Assembly: GCA_031213475.1 (NCBI GenBank)
Contig: JARUPZ010000030.1
Location: 3,995,310 to 4,059,309 of the forward strand
DNA: 64,000 nt
Reading direction: 5' to 3'
DNA from: Nereocystis luetkeana
Lineage: Eukaryota > Sar > Phaeophyceae > Laminariales > Laminariaceae
The translations under genes and the position numbers were made by a program. Positions 1 to 15,099 of the stretch are shown here, in pieces. Positions within the stretch are counted from its first letter, which is position 1. Each line of letters starts with the position of its first letter. The notes beneath the pieces were generated by a model, which worked only from the letters and a program-made list of their open reading frames with translations, made no database searches and had not been told where the DNA came from.

Positions 1-58
1 AGACCATCAAGCTTCAAATAGTGAGTGCGATATTTCCCGAGTACACAGCGTCCCCGGT

Positions 59-362
59 GGCTTGGTAGGTGGTCCGCGTGCGTGCCTGTCAAGATAAATT
101 TCGTGCGTTCAAGTCTCGCCGAGTGCATGCTCGTAGGGACTTTTTCTTGCATGAAAAAAAATGATGTAGCGCGGGAGCGTGAGTTAGCTACATTCGATGG
201 AAAAAAAACGACGAGCAGTGGGAATGCTGAACCCTACGCGCGACAAAAAAAATAAAGGCACGTACCGGGGGGGAGAAGGGACGACACCTGTGACCACGGT
301 TTGCCCAGAAGATCGCTGAGGGCAAAACCTCCTATGAGTTAGGTCGGAAAGTAAAAGTGAGT
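59..362 (-). repeat. Long inverted repeat, left copy (family F)
   Basis: By eye this stretch is the reverse complement of 40783-41077, with roughly 85 percent identity. It shares the landmarks GCTTGGTAGGTGG, GAGTGCATGCTCGTAGG, GGGAATGCTGAACCCT and CACCTGTGACCACGG in the same order. A diverged part-copy sits at 55340-55500 and a fragment around 16844-16893. It has no credible coding capacity. It is probably an old mobile element of unknown class. Confidence 0.75.
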
Positions 363-784
363 GTAGCAAGCCTTGCACATGCGTGCGGTGCAGCGGTCGC
401 TCAATGCGCTGTTACGGACCGCTCTGGCCGATAATATAGGTATCCATCGAACACTAATACCAATACCAAGTGGTGCTTACTTTTGCGCGCAGAGTGCTAT
501 ATACAAATACCGGTAAGATGTACCGTCAAGGAGATGGATTTGTGGTTGCGGGGGGAGATGCTTTTTTTCTTCTCATTTGTTCCCCACCCTGCGAAAGCAA
601 ACAAGCAAAAGCTGTATATGCCTTGAGCACGCGCGTTTCATGGGTGTTACAAAATAAAAGTCCGCGCCGAGGCGTGGAGCTGTCGGCCCCGCTTTTAGTT
701 GCAGCTGCTGAACATCGACCAGTTGTTTAGGGGGGGAGGGGGGTTGTACTCATGTGGTGCATGGCCGCAGTGGATTTCCGTAGT

Positions 785-4133
<3,349 letters not shown>

Positions 4134-5889
4134 ACATCTTATCTTCTTCCCCCGCTGGTTGTTGTCGTAGGGGAGGGGAGAGGGGGGGGGGGGGCAGGGA
4201 GGAGGGGGGGAGGATAGGGTACACCCTTCGGCCTCTAGGACGGGGGGGAGAGGGCAGGGAGGGGAGAGATAGGATAATACCCTCGTTGTTTTTTTGTCTC
4301 GCCCTGCTCTTCTTGCCAGCCGGAAAGGGGGGGAGGAGAGGAGGGGGAGGGGGGATAGGATAGCCCCCCCCCCGCCCAATGTTTTTGTCTCGCCCTGCTC
4401 CTCTTGCCACTAGTCAGGCGAACAGAAGGCTTTATCGAAGGACTGGAGGCTTGACACCGTTCCTAGGTTCGAGGCGGTGCGTTCGTGCGCGTTTGTGGAC
4501 GAGGAGGGAAGGTTTTCGAAAGTCTGAGGAGGGGAGCAGGGGGAGGGGAGTGGTGGGGGTGGTTGATTGTGTGGGTTTTGCACTCGTTTTTGTGAGCGTT
4601 TCGGATAGGGGGATCGACAACACGTATCCTGCGTGTAACATCGTTAAGGAAACCTTCCCCCCATTGTACAACTGGGTGGGTGCCTGCAACGGGGTTTCTA
4701 CAACCGTAACCTAGCAGGATAGGGGGGGGGGGGAGGGGGGGGGGGTAGGGGGGAGGAGGATGTAGTCGCCGTGTCATGGCTCTCCTGGAAAAACGGGTGG
4801 ACGTTTTTGGGCAGGCGGTTGGGGGTCAGGCGCGGGTGGCCCAGCGTCGCGGTTTCGTGGGGTGTTGTTTACACGCGTGGTGATAGTGGCTCAGGGGGGG
4901 ACTACGTCGCCGCCGCCACAACCGTCTGGCGGTCCATTGCCCACAGGCTGTGTTATTTCAAACGCGCTTCCGAAGGTCAGGAACAGGGCAACCGGACGAC
5001 GACGAATGTTTTTTTGTCCACATCTGAACTCCGATGGCGGGGGGGGGGGGGGGGGGGGGGGCTCTGCGTGAAGAAAACAAAAAAAAACAGGCAAAACGAA
5101 GAGAGGAAAGTAACGGTTCTTTCGAGAGACGTTTTTTTGTTGTTGTAGTGTACCCGCACTGGGTTCAAAGGGAGGCTGGTTCAGAAGCAGGCCTTGGCGT
5201 CCGTCGCTTTGTTGAAGTTTTATGTGCCGTGTTTATTTAGCGCGCGGTAAATATATGCGAATGGTATAGGTTCATAACGGGGCGATGGGCGCTCCCCTTC
5301 ATCGGCGGTAATCTTCGTTCGGGGAATGGCGGTTTGTGCCCCCCCCCCCGTCTCCCCGTCGTGTGATTCCCCCCACCGCTTTCTTGCCTCCCACCAAACA
5401 AACACAAAGGCTAAATAGCGGCGGGCTGTTGCTATGTTGGAGCGGCACGGCGGGAAGTGCATTTCAGGAAGGTTTGCGGGCTCTTTTGTCTGCCCGCCTT
5501 GGGGCTGTCTGTTCTTTTGGTTTGGTCTGTGCGCTTGTTTCAGGCACGAGATGTCCGTCCCTCGTTTTCTTCTGAGGGGGGGGGGGGCACTTCTTAATGT
5601 ACGCTTTTTTTTTTTGCTGGTTCTTCTCTCATCGTCATGGTCTTATCTATCCAGCCTCTCTAGGTCCGTCCAGGCTCTTTCGCGCATGCATCAATAGTGC
5701 GTGCTGATCATGCTGATTACGTACATGTGCCAGGTGTTTTGTTGTGTACGTGCAACATTATTGTGCGTAAAAACCAAACGCATGGACACTGCTGCTGCTG
5801 CTGTCTGGTCCATTTTCCCAAGGAATCCACCCTCGCCCCTAGGGTTGCGTAGGGTTCCTAAGGCTGTGTGTATATCCCCTGAGACTGAT
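4134..5889 (+). other. G-rich 3' flank of Rab1, no gene seen
   Basis: This stretch follows the Rab1 stop and contains several long G-dominated tracts (around 4170-4370, 4720-4755, 5039-5060 and 5575-5587). Reading frames here are driven by G runs and show no recognisable domain. The first few hundred bases are probably 3' UTR. Confidence 0.6.
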
Positions 5890-8250
5890 GTTACACGCTT
5901 TACGCGAGCACAATTAGGCAACATCGACATGAGACAACAATCAACTCTCCCCCACTCTTCTTGACTGGAGTCCGGGAGATGGCTCCAAGATGCAGACCCG
6001 GCAGGACGATCGTGGCGAAAGCTCGAGAGGATGATGACACTGAGCCCAGGGAGGCAGCTTTTGCTGAACGCCGACTAACATACACAGCAGCAACAGCAGT
6101 AGTAGTAGACCCGGTCGGGTAGGAAGTGCTCGCTGCAGCAGCGTTGTTGTTTCGGTGGTCGCTGAGATTGAGCGCTCTGCCGTTACACGTTTTACGCGAG
6201 AAAATATCCAATATCCACAATCCACCGCATTATTATAAGTTGGTGGGTGGGGCAAGGGTGGGAACTCAAGAGACGGCCCCCGAGTCCAAGGCCAGCATTG
6301 CTGAAAGCCGAGATACGTGCAGCGGCAGTATCGTACCTGGTACCTGGTACCTGGTAGGTGACAACCCGGTCAGATAGAAGAGGTGCTCGCTGGAGCAGCA
6401 TCGTTACTGTTATGGTGGCTGTTGAATTAGAGAGCTCGGCCGTTATACGCTGAACGTGAGAAATGATCCAAAATCCATCTCATTCACCACTCATTCCAAA
6501 TGCTCTTTGCGGGGGGCTGAAAACAAGAAGTGAGTAGTAAGAGATGGCTCCAAGGCGCAGACCCTGCAGAATAATTGTGGCGAAGGGCTTTTACAGCAGT
6601 AGAGATGCCGACACCGAACCCAGGGCCAGCTTCGCTGAACACCGAGCTACAGAATACAGCATGTACCATGCATCAATATTATTGGCGATGACCCAGTCGG
6701 ACAGAAGGTGCTCGCTGCAAGCAGCGTCGATGTTTTGGTGGCTGCTGAGTTGGAGCGCTCGGCCGTTTTACCAATCACGCGAGAAAAAATCCAATATCCA
6801 CGCGGAAACATATCCCGAAAGCACCACGACTGACTGTCGATTGTAATAAACAGTAGTAGGCGAGATTAACACGTGCCTGGTACGTTTTTTTTGTTGATTA
6901 CCTGGTATATAGCACAACAAGTCTACCTGTTATACCTCTCAGTCAGCTGACTGAGTGCTCTATTAATAGCAGGTAGAGCGACATGTTCAACAACACCATC
7001 TGCCGTGAGGGTTGCCGCAGCGCTTGCCGCAGGGCTTGCCGCGCCAAACGTTCCGCTGTATGACATGACACATGTCGTAGGCTGCATGTCGTGGGCTGCA
7101 TGATGGCATTGTATGTCGTCGTGGCATGCTGTGGGTGCTACTACTATTACGGTGGACCATAGTTAATACCTGGTAGGACCAAATATTGTTAGCAAAAATA
7201 GCGAAATATAGAGGTTTTTGATTGCACCGTAGGTCCTATTAACTATGGTCCCCCGTAATACTACTACTACTACTACTACTACTACTCTGCCGTGAGTTGC
7301 CGCGGCATGTCATGGGGCACTGCTGCGGAACTGCCACGGAAAAGTCAAAGAACGCCGAGCTACACCACATACAGGTGACGAGCCGGTCAAGAGAGAAGGT
7401 GGGAGATAGTGCTCGCTGATGTAGCACCGTTGTTCACGGGTATCTGTTGTAGAGGATTTCGAGCGCTCGGCCGTTAAACACGCGAGAAGATATCAAAATA
7501 TAATATTAACGCCTCACTCAAAATGTTGTTTTGAAAGCCAAGATACACTGCTCCTAGTTCCAAGGTGCAAATCCGGAACGAAGATCGATCGTGGCGAAAG
7601 CTGATAGGATGATAACACTGAGCCCAGGGCCTTACTCAACGCCAAGCTGCTGTGCATGCTGGCGACGAGTCGGTGGTACAATTGGATCACGGGTGTCCGT
7701 TGTACAGGAGTTCGAGCGCTCGGCCGTTATGCGCTCGACGCGAAGATATATCAAAATGAAATGCCCACCTTTCACTATCGGAAAGCCAAGATATTATACT
7801 GGTCCAAGATCCAAGTTGCAGATCCGGAACGACGATCGATCATGGCGAAAGCCGATAAGATGACAGCACCGATCCCATGGCCAGCTTGATGAACGCCAAG
7901 CTGCTGTACATATAGGCGTTGAGTCGATGAATGGAAGGTGGGGGATAGTGTTCGCTGCTGTAGCTCATTTTTTTCGCGAGTGGCCGTTGTAGAAGAGGAG
8001 TTTTAGAGCGCTCGGCCGTGTTGTACGCTGCGCGGGAGAAAATATCCAATCAAATATCCAGCATCATCACTGCTGTTGACGGGAAGCCGAGGGATTGGTC
8101 CGAGACCCCACATAAAGAAGACCCGTCAGAACAATTATGACGGAATCTTGCAGTACAGCAGTAGAGGATGGCGACACCGACCCCAGGGCCAGCTTGGCAG
8201 ATCGCCGACCTAGATGCAGGAGTCGTATCATAGGTGATGAGCCAGTCATT
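5890..8250 (+). repeat. Degenerate tandem satellite, ~260-300 bp unit
   Basis: The phrase GAGCGCTCGGCCGTT (with small changes) recurs near 6170, 6430, 6753, 7461, 7714 and 8006. Between occurrences the same words return in order: GCTCCAAG, CAGACC, CGTGGCGAAAG, GACACTGAGCCCAGGGCCAGC, TGAACGCCGA, GGTGCTCGCTG, then GCGAGAAAATATCCAATATCCA. The spacing is about 255-320 bases except for one ~700 base gap that holds a MITE (7145-7260) and other inserted DNA. No gene is visible. Confidence 0.85.
7145..7260 (+). mobile_element. MITE family A, copy 2, inside the satellite
   Basis: The left end TATTACGGTGGACCATAGTT pairs with the right end AACTATGGTCCCCCGTAATA, giving TIRs of about 19 bases with TA at both edges. 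It interrupts the 5.9-8.2 kb satellite, so it inserted after the array formed. It is followed by an ACT triplet run. Confidence 0.85.
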
Positions 8251-8586
8251 CGGCCTACAGATAGATAGATGGAGCCGCGCGCCGCGACACCAATCAGGAC
8301 GCGAACAAATAATTTCCTTACGCTTGACAAGGCTGCTTGTTTCACATCAGCGACAGTACGTGGGATCCGGCAACGCCGCGGGCGCGGAACTAGAGTAACA
8401 CAATCGGAACTCATGAACCTGAGGGCCCTCGGCCAGACTAGTTTTATCCATGCCCGCCCATGAACGACGGGGACAACGGAGCCTCTAAACACGACACCTC
8501 GAACACTACACTCACTTGTGGTACTACTTTTTTGGACAGCATGGGGCTGGGCAAGTCTGCTGGAAATCTGCACCGAGCTCGTAGCT

Positions 8587-8676
8587 CCCCTTTAGAACCG
8601 CAGTCCCGTTTTGGGGACAAACTACTTAAAATTTAAGGGGTTTGTCCCCACATATGGGACTGCGGTTCTAAAGGGG
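8587..8676. repeat. ~90 bp palindromic repeat (family B), copy 2
   Basis: Arms CCCCTTTAGAACCGCAGTCC and its near-perfect complement ending GACTGCGGTTCTAAAGGGG enclose GTTTTGGGGACAAACT and its counterpart. It is the most symmetrical copy in the window. Confidence 0.9.
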
Positions 8677-8910
8677 TTATTAAGGTGATCGCGGCGGCTG
8701 AACCTCGTAAGCCCTATAATACGGCATCGGAAACCGTCGTCCTCCCTGTTTCTTTACATGCGCGGTCCTGACAGGATATAGCGATAGGAGTGAGGATGCA
8801 GTGAGTGTGCATGGCAGACGACAGCACCACCCGTCGTGCCGGGGGACTGAGTTGCGGCCTGTCTTCCGCAGGGGCGGTGTCAAGGCAACGAAGGAGTCAC
8901 GGGAGGGCTA

Positions 8911-9163
8911 AGGGTCATCCTTATCGGAGAGCTGTTTTTCCAAATTTTCGACATGTTTTTCGCGCAATTTTTTAATCTTCCATATTATTTTCCTGGGTTT
9001 TTTTCCCCCAAATATTAGAATGTTAAACGAACTTGATATTCTTGCTTCTGGAGAATTTCACGAATAGTGACAGAACGCCTCCGTATATCGATACATATCT
9101 CCAATTATTTCCAAACTTTGGAAATTTAGGAAAAAAAGCTCTCCGATAAGAATGAGCCTAACC
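8911..9163. mobile_element. AT-rich MITE with ~40 bp inverted ends
   Basis: The left end GGGTCATCCTTATCGGAGAG is matched by the complement of the right end (CTCTCCGATAAGAATGAGCC). Similarity continues inward through TTTTTCC and AAATTT. The interior is strikingly AT-rich compared with its surroundings. TA flanks both edges. No coding sequence. Confidence 0.75.
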
Positions 9164-11221
9164 CGGCGTCTGACGAACAACAATAATATACTTGGCTGCA
9201 CGAGGGGCAGTATGGTTGGACTGCGTAGCATCGACTTCCCGTTACCACCAATCCACCTGCATGGATATGTACATGACATAAAATCATGGGGTTCGAAGTA
9301 TCGCCGCAAGTAGAGTGCAACACACCACCGCATAATAGCAGCTCAGCAAAAGCCGGCTGGACTCCCGCACAGCCCGTCGTTCGTGCGGTTGCAATATTTT
9401 GGCAGACTAGAACTAGCTGTCGCGCGTGACTCGATGCCACGTTGTGACGCGTACGCGACCAACAAAGAGAGCGCAGAGGGGTGATCCCGTGCGCGGTGTA
9501 CGGGTGCTATGTCTCACTAATGTGTGTTCATCGATGTTGCCGGTATACGAATAGTACAGTGAGCGAGTCACTTATGGCGTGGATGCAGTACTGAAATTCA
9601 AGGAAAGGCGTACAAGGTTAGCCTACAGTAGTCAGGGCTCTCTACCTCACCACCATAAAAACAGCGAGGACCAAGCGCTCGACGCGTTGACACAGCCGTC
9701 CAAGATGTTGCCGTGCCGAATGGGTTACAGCATGTGCAGTGTACTCAAGAGTCAAGAGTCGAAACTCACAGTAGGATAAAGGTAAATATTGGCATTCCCT
9801 CCATATTACTATTAATACCACCATAGAGTAGCCGTAGCTTTACAGTATGATATGTCTACTACATTATCAGAGCACTAGGTACTTACCAGGTGTCTACAAG
9901 CCGCAAACGAAACATTAGCCGCACCACTCCCTACAACGCCCAATATCTCTCGCGTTGGCCGACGGTTGCTGCAGCAGGGATAGGTGTTGCATTGGTGGGA
10001 AGGAGCGATGTCAGCCTCGGCACTCGCACCGCAACCCCATCAAACAAAAAACACCAGTATTAACGCTACGTAGAACAGATATGTTGATTCTGTTGTTTAC
10101 CCCTAGCCTCCCTCCCAGCCAAGAAGAGAACGACGCGAGTTCGGGTTTATCACGCGCACTACGGTTTTTAGACCGCGGGCGTTAATATTGTTAGTGTTGT
10201 TGCTGCTGTTGTTGCTGCCGCTGTTGCTGCTGGGCGTTCGGTTCAGCGTCTCGTCGTCTCCACGACGCCAGCAAAACTTTGCCTACGACATATGGTCAAC
10301 CGGCTACCCTAACCGGCAAGTATCAGCGGCTGCGAACGCTCACTCGCATATCGCGGTCTTCCACCAAAAGAGACAACGCTTGACAACTTGATTCGGAAGA
10401 AGCGGTACATTGTAATACTTTCCCACAGCACCCTCCCCAGCCAACGCACATGTGGACAGAAAAACGAAGAGTCGTCGACCACATGCGAGCAACTGGTCCC
10501 GCATAAACGACGCCTTCTCATGGCTCCGTTATAACAATGTTATAAAAATGTTTTGGCACCGGTCCACGTCGGCCTGCGACGGTCCGTCCGCCCACCCATA
10601 TGTTAACAAGGGCGCGGCAACCTATTTACCACCGCCCTACGCAAAACAGAAACGCTTCCTCTCGACGCCGCCCAAGCACAACACGGCTCAGATACAGCGC
10701 GAACAGCAGCACCAACACCACGTAATAGACTACAGTAGATGCCGTATGCTCGCTCAGCCTGAAACAATACTACCCGCAAATACACGAAGCGCCTGCAACA
10801 CGCCCTTCGTGAGAGGGGGGAGCGGGGACGGCAAATACGCCCTGTCCTTAACCACGACTGCACAAACAAATCCTCCAGCTGTTCGACGAAACGGGGGGGG
10901 GGAGCGGGGACGGCCAGTACACCGATGTCTTATCCTAAACCACGTCTGCACCGAACAAAAAACTCCAGCTGCTCCACAAAAATCCAGGGAAACTGCAGCT
11001 GGCCCAATCCATCTCAAACCATTTTTAAACTGCGCTCTTATTTATCGACGTACGCCACGCATGTTCGGTGCCTCGACGAGTTGGAGCGAACCTCAGGACT
11101 CACGAAGCCGGCTTCCACAAGCTCTTGCCCCAAGTCTAGCGTTATGTACTGCAACAGGTAAGGCTCAGTGCTCTAAGCGGGTGCACGAAACGGCGGGAAA
11201 AAACGTAGGCGAGCAGTGGGG
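9164..11221. other. No gene recognised
   Basis: Intergenic DNA with a TTG/CTG microsatellite at about 10187-10235. One long open frame (10452-11438) runs on into the repeat beginning at 11222 and has no domain, so it is not called. Confidence 0.5.
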
Positions 11222-11521
11222 GGAGAGGGGGGGGGGGGGGGGGCGGTGTACTCGACAGGAGACATGTACTCGATCTCATGCATGGCCGTTGTCGTATGAC
11301 CATAGACCCTCGCATCCCTACAATGCTGGGACGGAGCACGTCGGGTTTTCACCGACCAGGCAGACATTGAGAGAGGGGGGGGGGGTGTACTCGATAGGAG
11401 AGATGTACTCGGTCTCATGCATGACCGTAAGTGTATGACCACAGACCCTCGCACCCCTACAATGCCGGGACGGAGCTTGTCGGGTTTTCACCGACCAGGC
11501 AGACATCGCTTGCACAGACAT
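11222..11521 (-). repeat. Two tandem copies of C-tailed repeat (family D)
   Basis: Each copy begins on the plus strand with a long G run followed by GTGTACTCGATAGGAGA, then CATGCATGGCCGTAGTCGTA, ACCCTCGCA, CCTACAATGC, GGGACGGAGC and GTCGGGTTTTCACCGACCAG. Read on the minus strand the unit ends GAGTACACC followed by poly-C. The second copy starts with its own G run near 11377. Confidence 0.85.
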
Positions 11522-12143
11522 TGGGAGGGCGGGGGGCGTAGGGGGTTAATATGTTCTGCACACCATCGGTACTCTTTCGAATCATCGGACTCACGATCTG
11601 GAGGCAAAGTAGCGGTTTAGAACGGTTTAATGAAAACTCAAACATGAGTTCAGACCCATTCGATTGTCTCACGAGTGTGAGCATCACGAACTATAGTTAC
11701 TGTGCCCGGGTTTTACGACGTGTTCGTCGTGCGATGTCGACCTCATCACCCCTTCGATGACCCGGCCTTGCCTATGTACGTACTCGGCAACCCCGAGTGT
11801 GCGCGGACGATGCTAGGTACTCGTCAAGTTGTGCGAATACGTGACAAGCATGTCAGAACAGTTGTAGGTTGTAAAAAAGCTTGGCTTATTTCAAGATACC
11901 AGTCAAAAAAAAAAAAACGGCGCCTTAAAACGGGGTGTTACCAAGAAGAGAGATAAGCACAGCATGGACACACAAGACATACACCCAGAATCATACAGCG
12001 ATATATGGCATCAGAGCAGCAACGATGCGCACGGCATTTGCTCGAGTACAGTGCAACAGCCTGGCCCCACACAAAAAAACAAAATCGAATATATATATAC
12101 AGCCAATCGGGTGCAGGGCGATGTGTTCGGGTGTCGTTCTCAC
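11522..12143 (-). other. 3' side of the methyltransferase gene, end not resolved
   Basis: The coding frame of the last called exon could run on through its GTGAGA donor to a stop near 11991, or a further exon could lie here. No exon with a clear acceptor was recognised. Confidence 0.35.
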
Positions 12144-13356
12144 CCTGAAGCCGGCAAAGGCGAACGGGTTGGCCGCCAGCTTCTGGAACGCAGGTGCCAG
12201 TGGGTTCATGTCCTGCGGTCGTCCATCCAGGGGGCGACGAAAACGTTACTGGGTGCATTTGTGTGCAAAGAAAAAGCGTATTGACAGCTACCCACACGAA
12301 GTGCATACACGCGACACGTGATGGGAAAGTCGAGGGAATGGGCGTTCAAAACGCCTCCGTGTAGAAACCCACCATGAATGAGATGGCCCCGCCCGGTCGA
12401 AGCACTCGGAACGCCTCGCGGAAAACTTTCCTGTCGATCAGGGTGAGCGTGCGAGAGAAGGGCTGTCTTAAAACTGCTACAGATGAGCGACGAGAACAGC
12501 ACCAACGAACGTCAAAAAGTGTACACCTCGCTCTCTCTCTATCGCACAAAGAGGTACCGATGTTTCACGTTGCATGCAGATAGGCAAGCCAGCGGCGGTG
12601 GCGGTGGCGGTGGCGGCGGCGGCGGCGGCAGCAGCAGCGCTGCTGTAGTAGAAGAACAGAAAAAATAACAGGCTAACCGCTTACCAAAAACATGTCCGAG
12701 GATAAAACAGCACAAATGCAAGAGAAGAGTTTGGGGGAACTGCTGATGGTGCAACTGATCTGATTTCGTTGAGCGCCGACCCTGTTAAGGCCACTTTATC
12801 GGCTAATACCCTCAGCCTGTTTCGCATGCCCTACTGCGTGTAGGGCCTTCTCGGCCGCTGGCTATATCGCCATGAAGGGGCCGCAATGCCTTCATCATCT
12901 TAAAACGTCGACCGTAGCAAAAACAACCGCATCCAGCAGTAAGTGGCATTGCGCTGCGCTGTCCCAGAGCGCACCGTGCTTCCCATCTGTTGGATAAAAA
13001 ATACTATTCGTAGCTTGGGGAGAGAGAGCAACACCCCCTAAATATCCCTCAATAGCAGCTGGGGCAACGACACCACGCAAACTAACTGCATACCCGTAAC
13101 CGCCGGCCTCCGCTGTCCCCATGTTTCCACCCAACCCAAGAAAAATGTCGACAAGGAGAGGCAACTGGCCTGTGGCCCTAAGCTCCATCGTGGAACCACG
13201 TCCATGCTGCCATCCGCGGCACAGACACAAGAAAACGCACAGAATCTTGACCAGTACCTGGTATGTAATACTCTTTGGGTCGCAAGAAAAAATCCGGGTC
13301 AACACACATACACAGTCAAGCAAAATCGGTTGACATGTGTACGGGCAACTCATAAC

Positions 13357-13389
<33 letters not shown>

Positions 13390-15099
13390 CAAACATATTC
13401 CACGGAACGCCAGCGCGCTACAAAACAAAACAGCCGCGCGCCAAAGCGCACCTACCTCGTGGCCTCCGCCGGAAGCTCGTGGCTCGTGAGCGACAGCGAC
13501 ACCAGGTCTATCGAGTTGTCCGCCAGCCCAGTCCCCTCCCCCGCGGCGTGCAAGTACTCCACCGTGCCCCGCGCCGCACTCTGTTCCTCCCTCGTGCGGA
13601 GGTTGTGCCTCGCGACGGCAAGCATGTGGGGCGAGAGGTCGACCCCGGTGATGCGGCGCGCCAAGGGGAAGGTCTGCGCTAGCTTGAGGGTCGACAGCCC
13701 GGTAGAGCAGCCGATGTCGAGGATGTCCTTCGGCTCCGGTCCCTTAACATTGGTTTCGACGCGCGCGATTGTCAGAGCTTTCCCGCGCTTAGACAGTACA
13801 TACAGCAGTGGTTGTTTTCATCCAAGAGTCTCGCTATCGGAACAGCAACCAGTCCCGATTCCAACAGTTTCCTTTTTTTCGGCAGCTTTGCAGTCCGTCA
13901 GGGATCAAACGGTACATCTGCACAACTCAACGATCATGCCGTTCCAACGACGACGACAGGCACAACCATGAATACAAAGCCCCCCCTGCCCCCCCCCCCC
14001 CCCCCCCCTAGGTAGGAAAAACAAATATCTACGAGACGTACGGAGAAATAATGTAAGGAGCGCCCGAATGTTGGAGGTGTCTCTATTCGAGACCAGAAAC
14101 GGTGCTCCGTCCCGAAAGGGATGCGTGGTCAATGATCTAATGGCCTTCGGCAATTAGCAAATGAGTACGCCCACCCCCCTCCGGTTCTGTCATGAACGGA
14201 GTGCGTGGTCAATGGTCAAATTACTAAGGCAAGCAACAGATGAGGACCCCCCCCCTCTCCGCCCCCCCTCCCAAGGCACCCCTTCCGTCGCTCACCCGAA
14301 GCATCTCCCGCATTCTCTGATGAAAGTTGCTCCTAAGTCGGTCGTCTCCTTCGGCCTCGAACTCCCCCTTAGGCGTGTAGATGTTGGCGTGCACCGACAG
14401 CGCCGAGGGCTCCACCTCCAGCGCGGCCTGCCAACACAGGTTTCCCTCCGGGTAGCAGTGAAACGGCGCCCGGTAGTACTCGGGGGTGTAGTCCCATACC
14501 TTCAGGCGGCATGCAGGGGTCGATGTACGTGCGTGTGGGTGAAAAATAAAATGCTTGCTGCTGGTGTGTACGTCTGTGTGACAAACAAAGGCTTGCCGAG
14601 CGGGGACAAGACACAAACTTTCTGTTCGTTTGTTGCTTCGTCGGTGTAGCCGGAGTATCAAGAGCGGGGGGTGAGGGGTTGGGTCGCACTCGCACGATTC
14701 GAAACCTAAACACATAGCTATACGACCTCGCATCAGCGTGCAAGGCACAGGACGTGTCGGTCGGTCCGACGATCAATACGAGGCCAGATGGGCCAAGTAA
14801 ACTTAGGCTCCATACCCTACCGCATGAAAAAAACTTTCTATCCACAAGCAAGAAACACGGCACGGAACGTTTCCGCCCACAACGATACAAGCATTTCACC
14901 GCACCCACACCTTGGTGTCAAGCAGACCGTCGTATTCGGCCTGCAACTGATCCATGTTCCGCCGCATGGAGTCCACGCGGTCCCCCCACCCCACGCCGAG
15001 CGAGTCGGCGCGTTTGACGATCTTCTCGCGCGCTTTGACCGTCGCGAAATCGAAGAACGGCTCGAACGCGAAGAGGGCGTCGATCGCCTGCGTCGTCAG
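12144..15099 (-). CDS. SAM-dependent methyltransferase, five exons, both ends unresolved
   Basis: Minus-strand exons are 15099-14911, 14499-14296, 13742-13456, 12430-12373 and 12212-12144, about 269 codons, with GT-AG borders and consistent phases. Exon 1 reads AIDALFAFEPFFDFATVKAR. Exon 2 contains TPEYYRAPFHCYPEGNLCW, a signature I associate with plant and algal plastid-type class I methyltransferases. Exon 3 carries motif I (DILDIGCSTG, SAM binding) and the acidic loop GVDLSPHML. Exon 4 has the post-motif AFRVLRPGG. Exon 5 reads DMNPLAPAFQKLAANPF. The acceptor of exon 3 could instead be 42-45 bases upstream. The start is not identified; a phase-compatible ATG frame near 15455 (MKAFAEPTKANP) is a weak candidate. 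The substrate cannot be inferred. The fold assignment is secure; the sub-family is from memory of family features. Confidence 0.85.
12591..12640 (+). repeat. GGC/GCA triplet repeat
   Basis: A run of GGTGGC, GGCGGC and CAGCAG triplets in an intron of the methyltransferase gene. Confidence 0.8.
13357..13391 (+). repeat. CAA microsatellite
   Basis: An uninterrupted CAA/ACA run of about 35 bases within an intron of the methyltransferase gene. Confidence 0.9.
14058..14250 (+). repeat. C-tailed repeat (family E), one full and one partial copy
   Basis: The sequence GGAGCGCCCGAATGTTGGAG, GGTGTCTCTATTCGAG, GGTGCTCCGTCCCGAAAGGG, ATGCGTGGTCAATG, then AATGAGTACGCCC and a C-rich tail recurs at 42210-42345, 57730-57851 and 60750-60830, and inverted at 49462-49550. 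The second, partial copy (14190-14250) ends in ATGAGGACCCCCCCC. It lies in a methyltransferase intron. Confidence 0.8.

Noticed and set aside
10452..11438. 328-codon open frame on the plus strand
   Set aside because: No domain or splice context, biased composition, and its last third lies inside repeat family D including a G run, so it is probably a chance frame.
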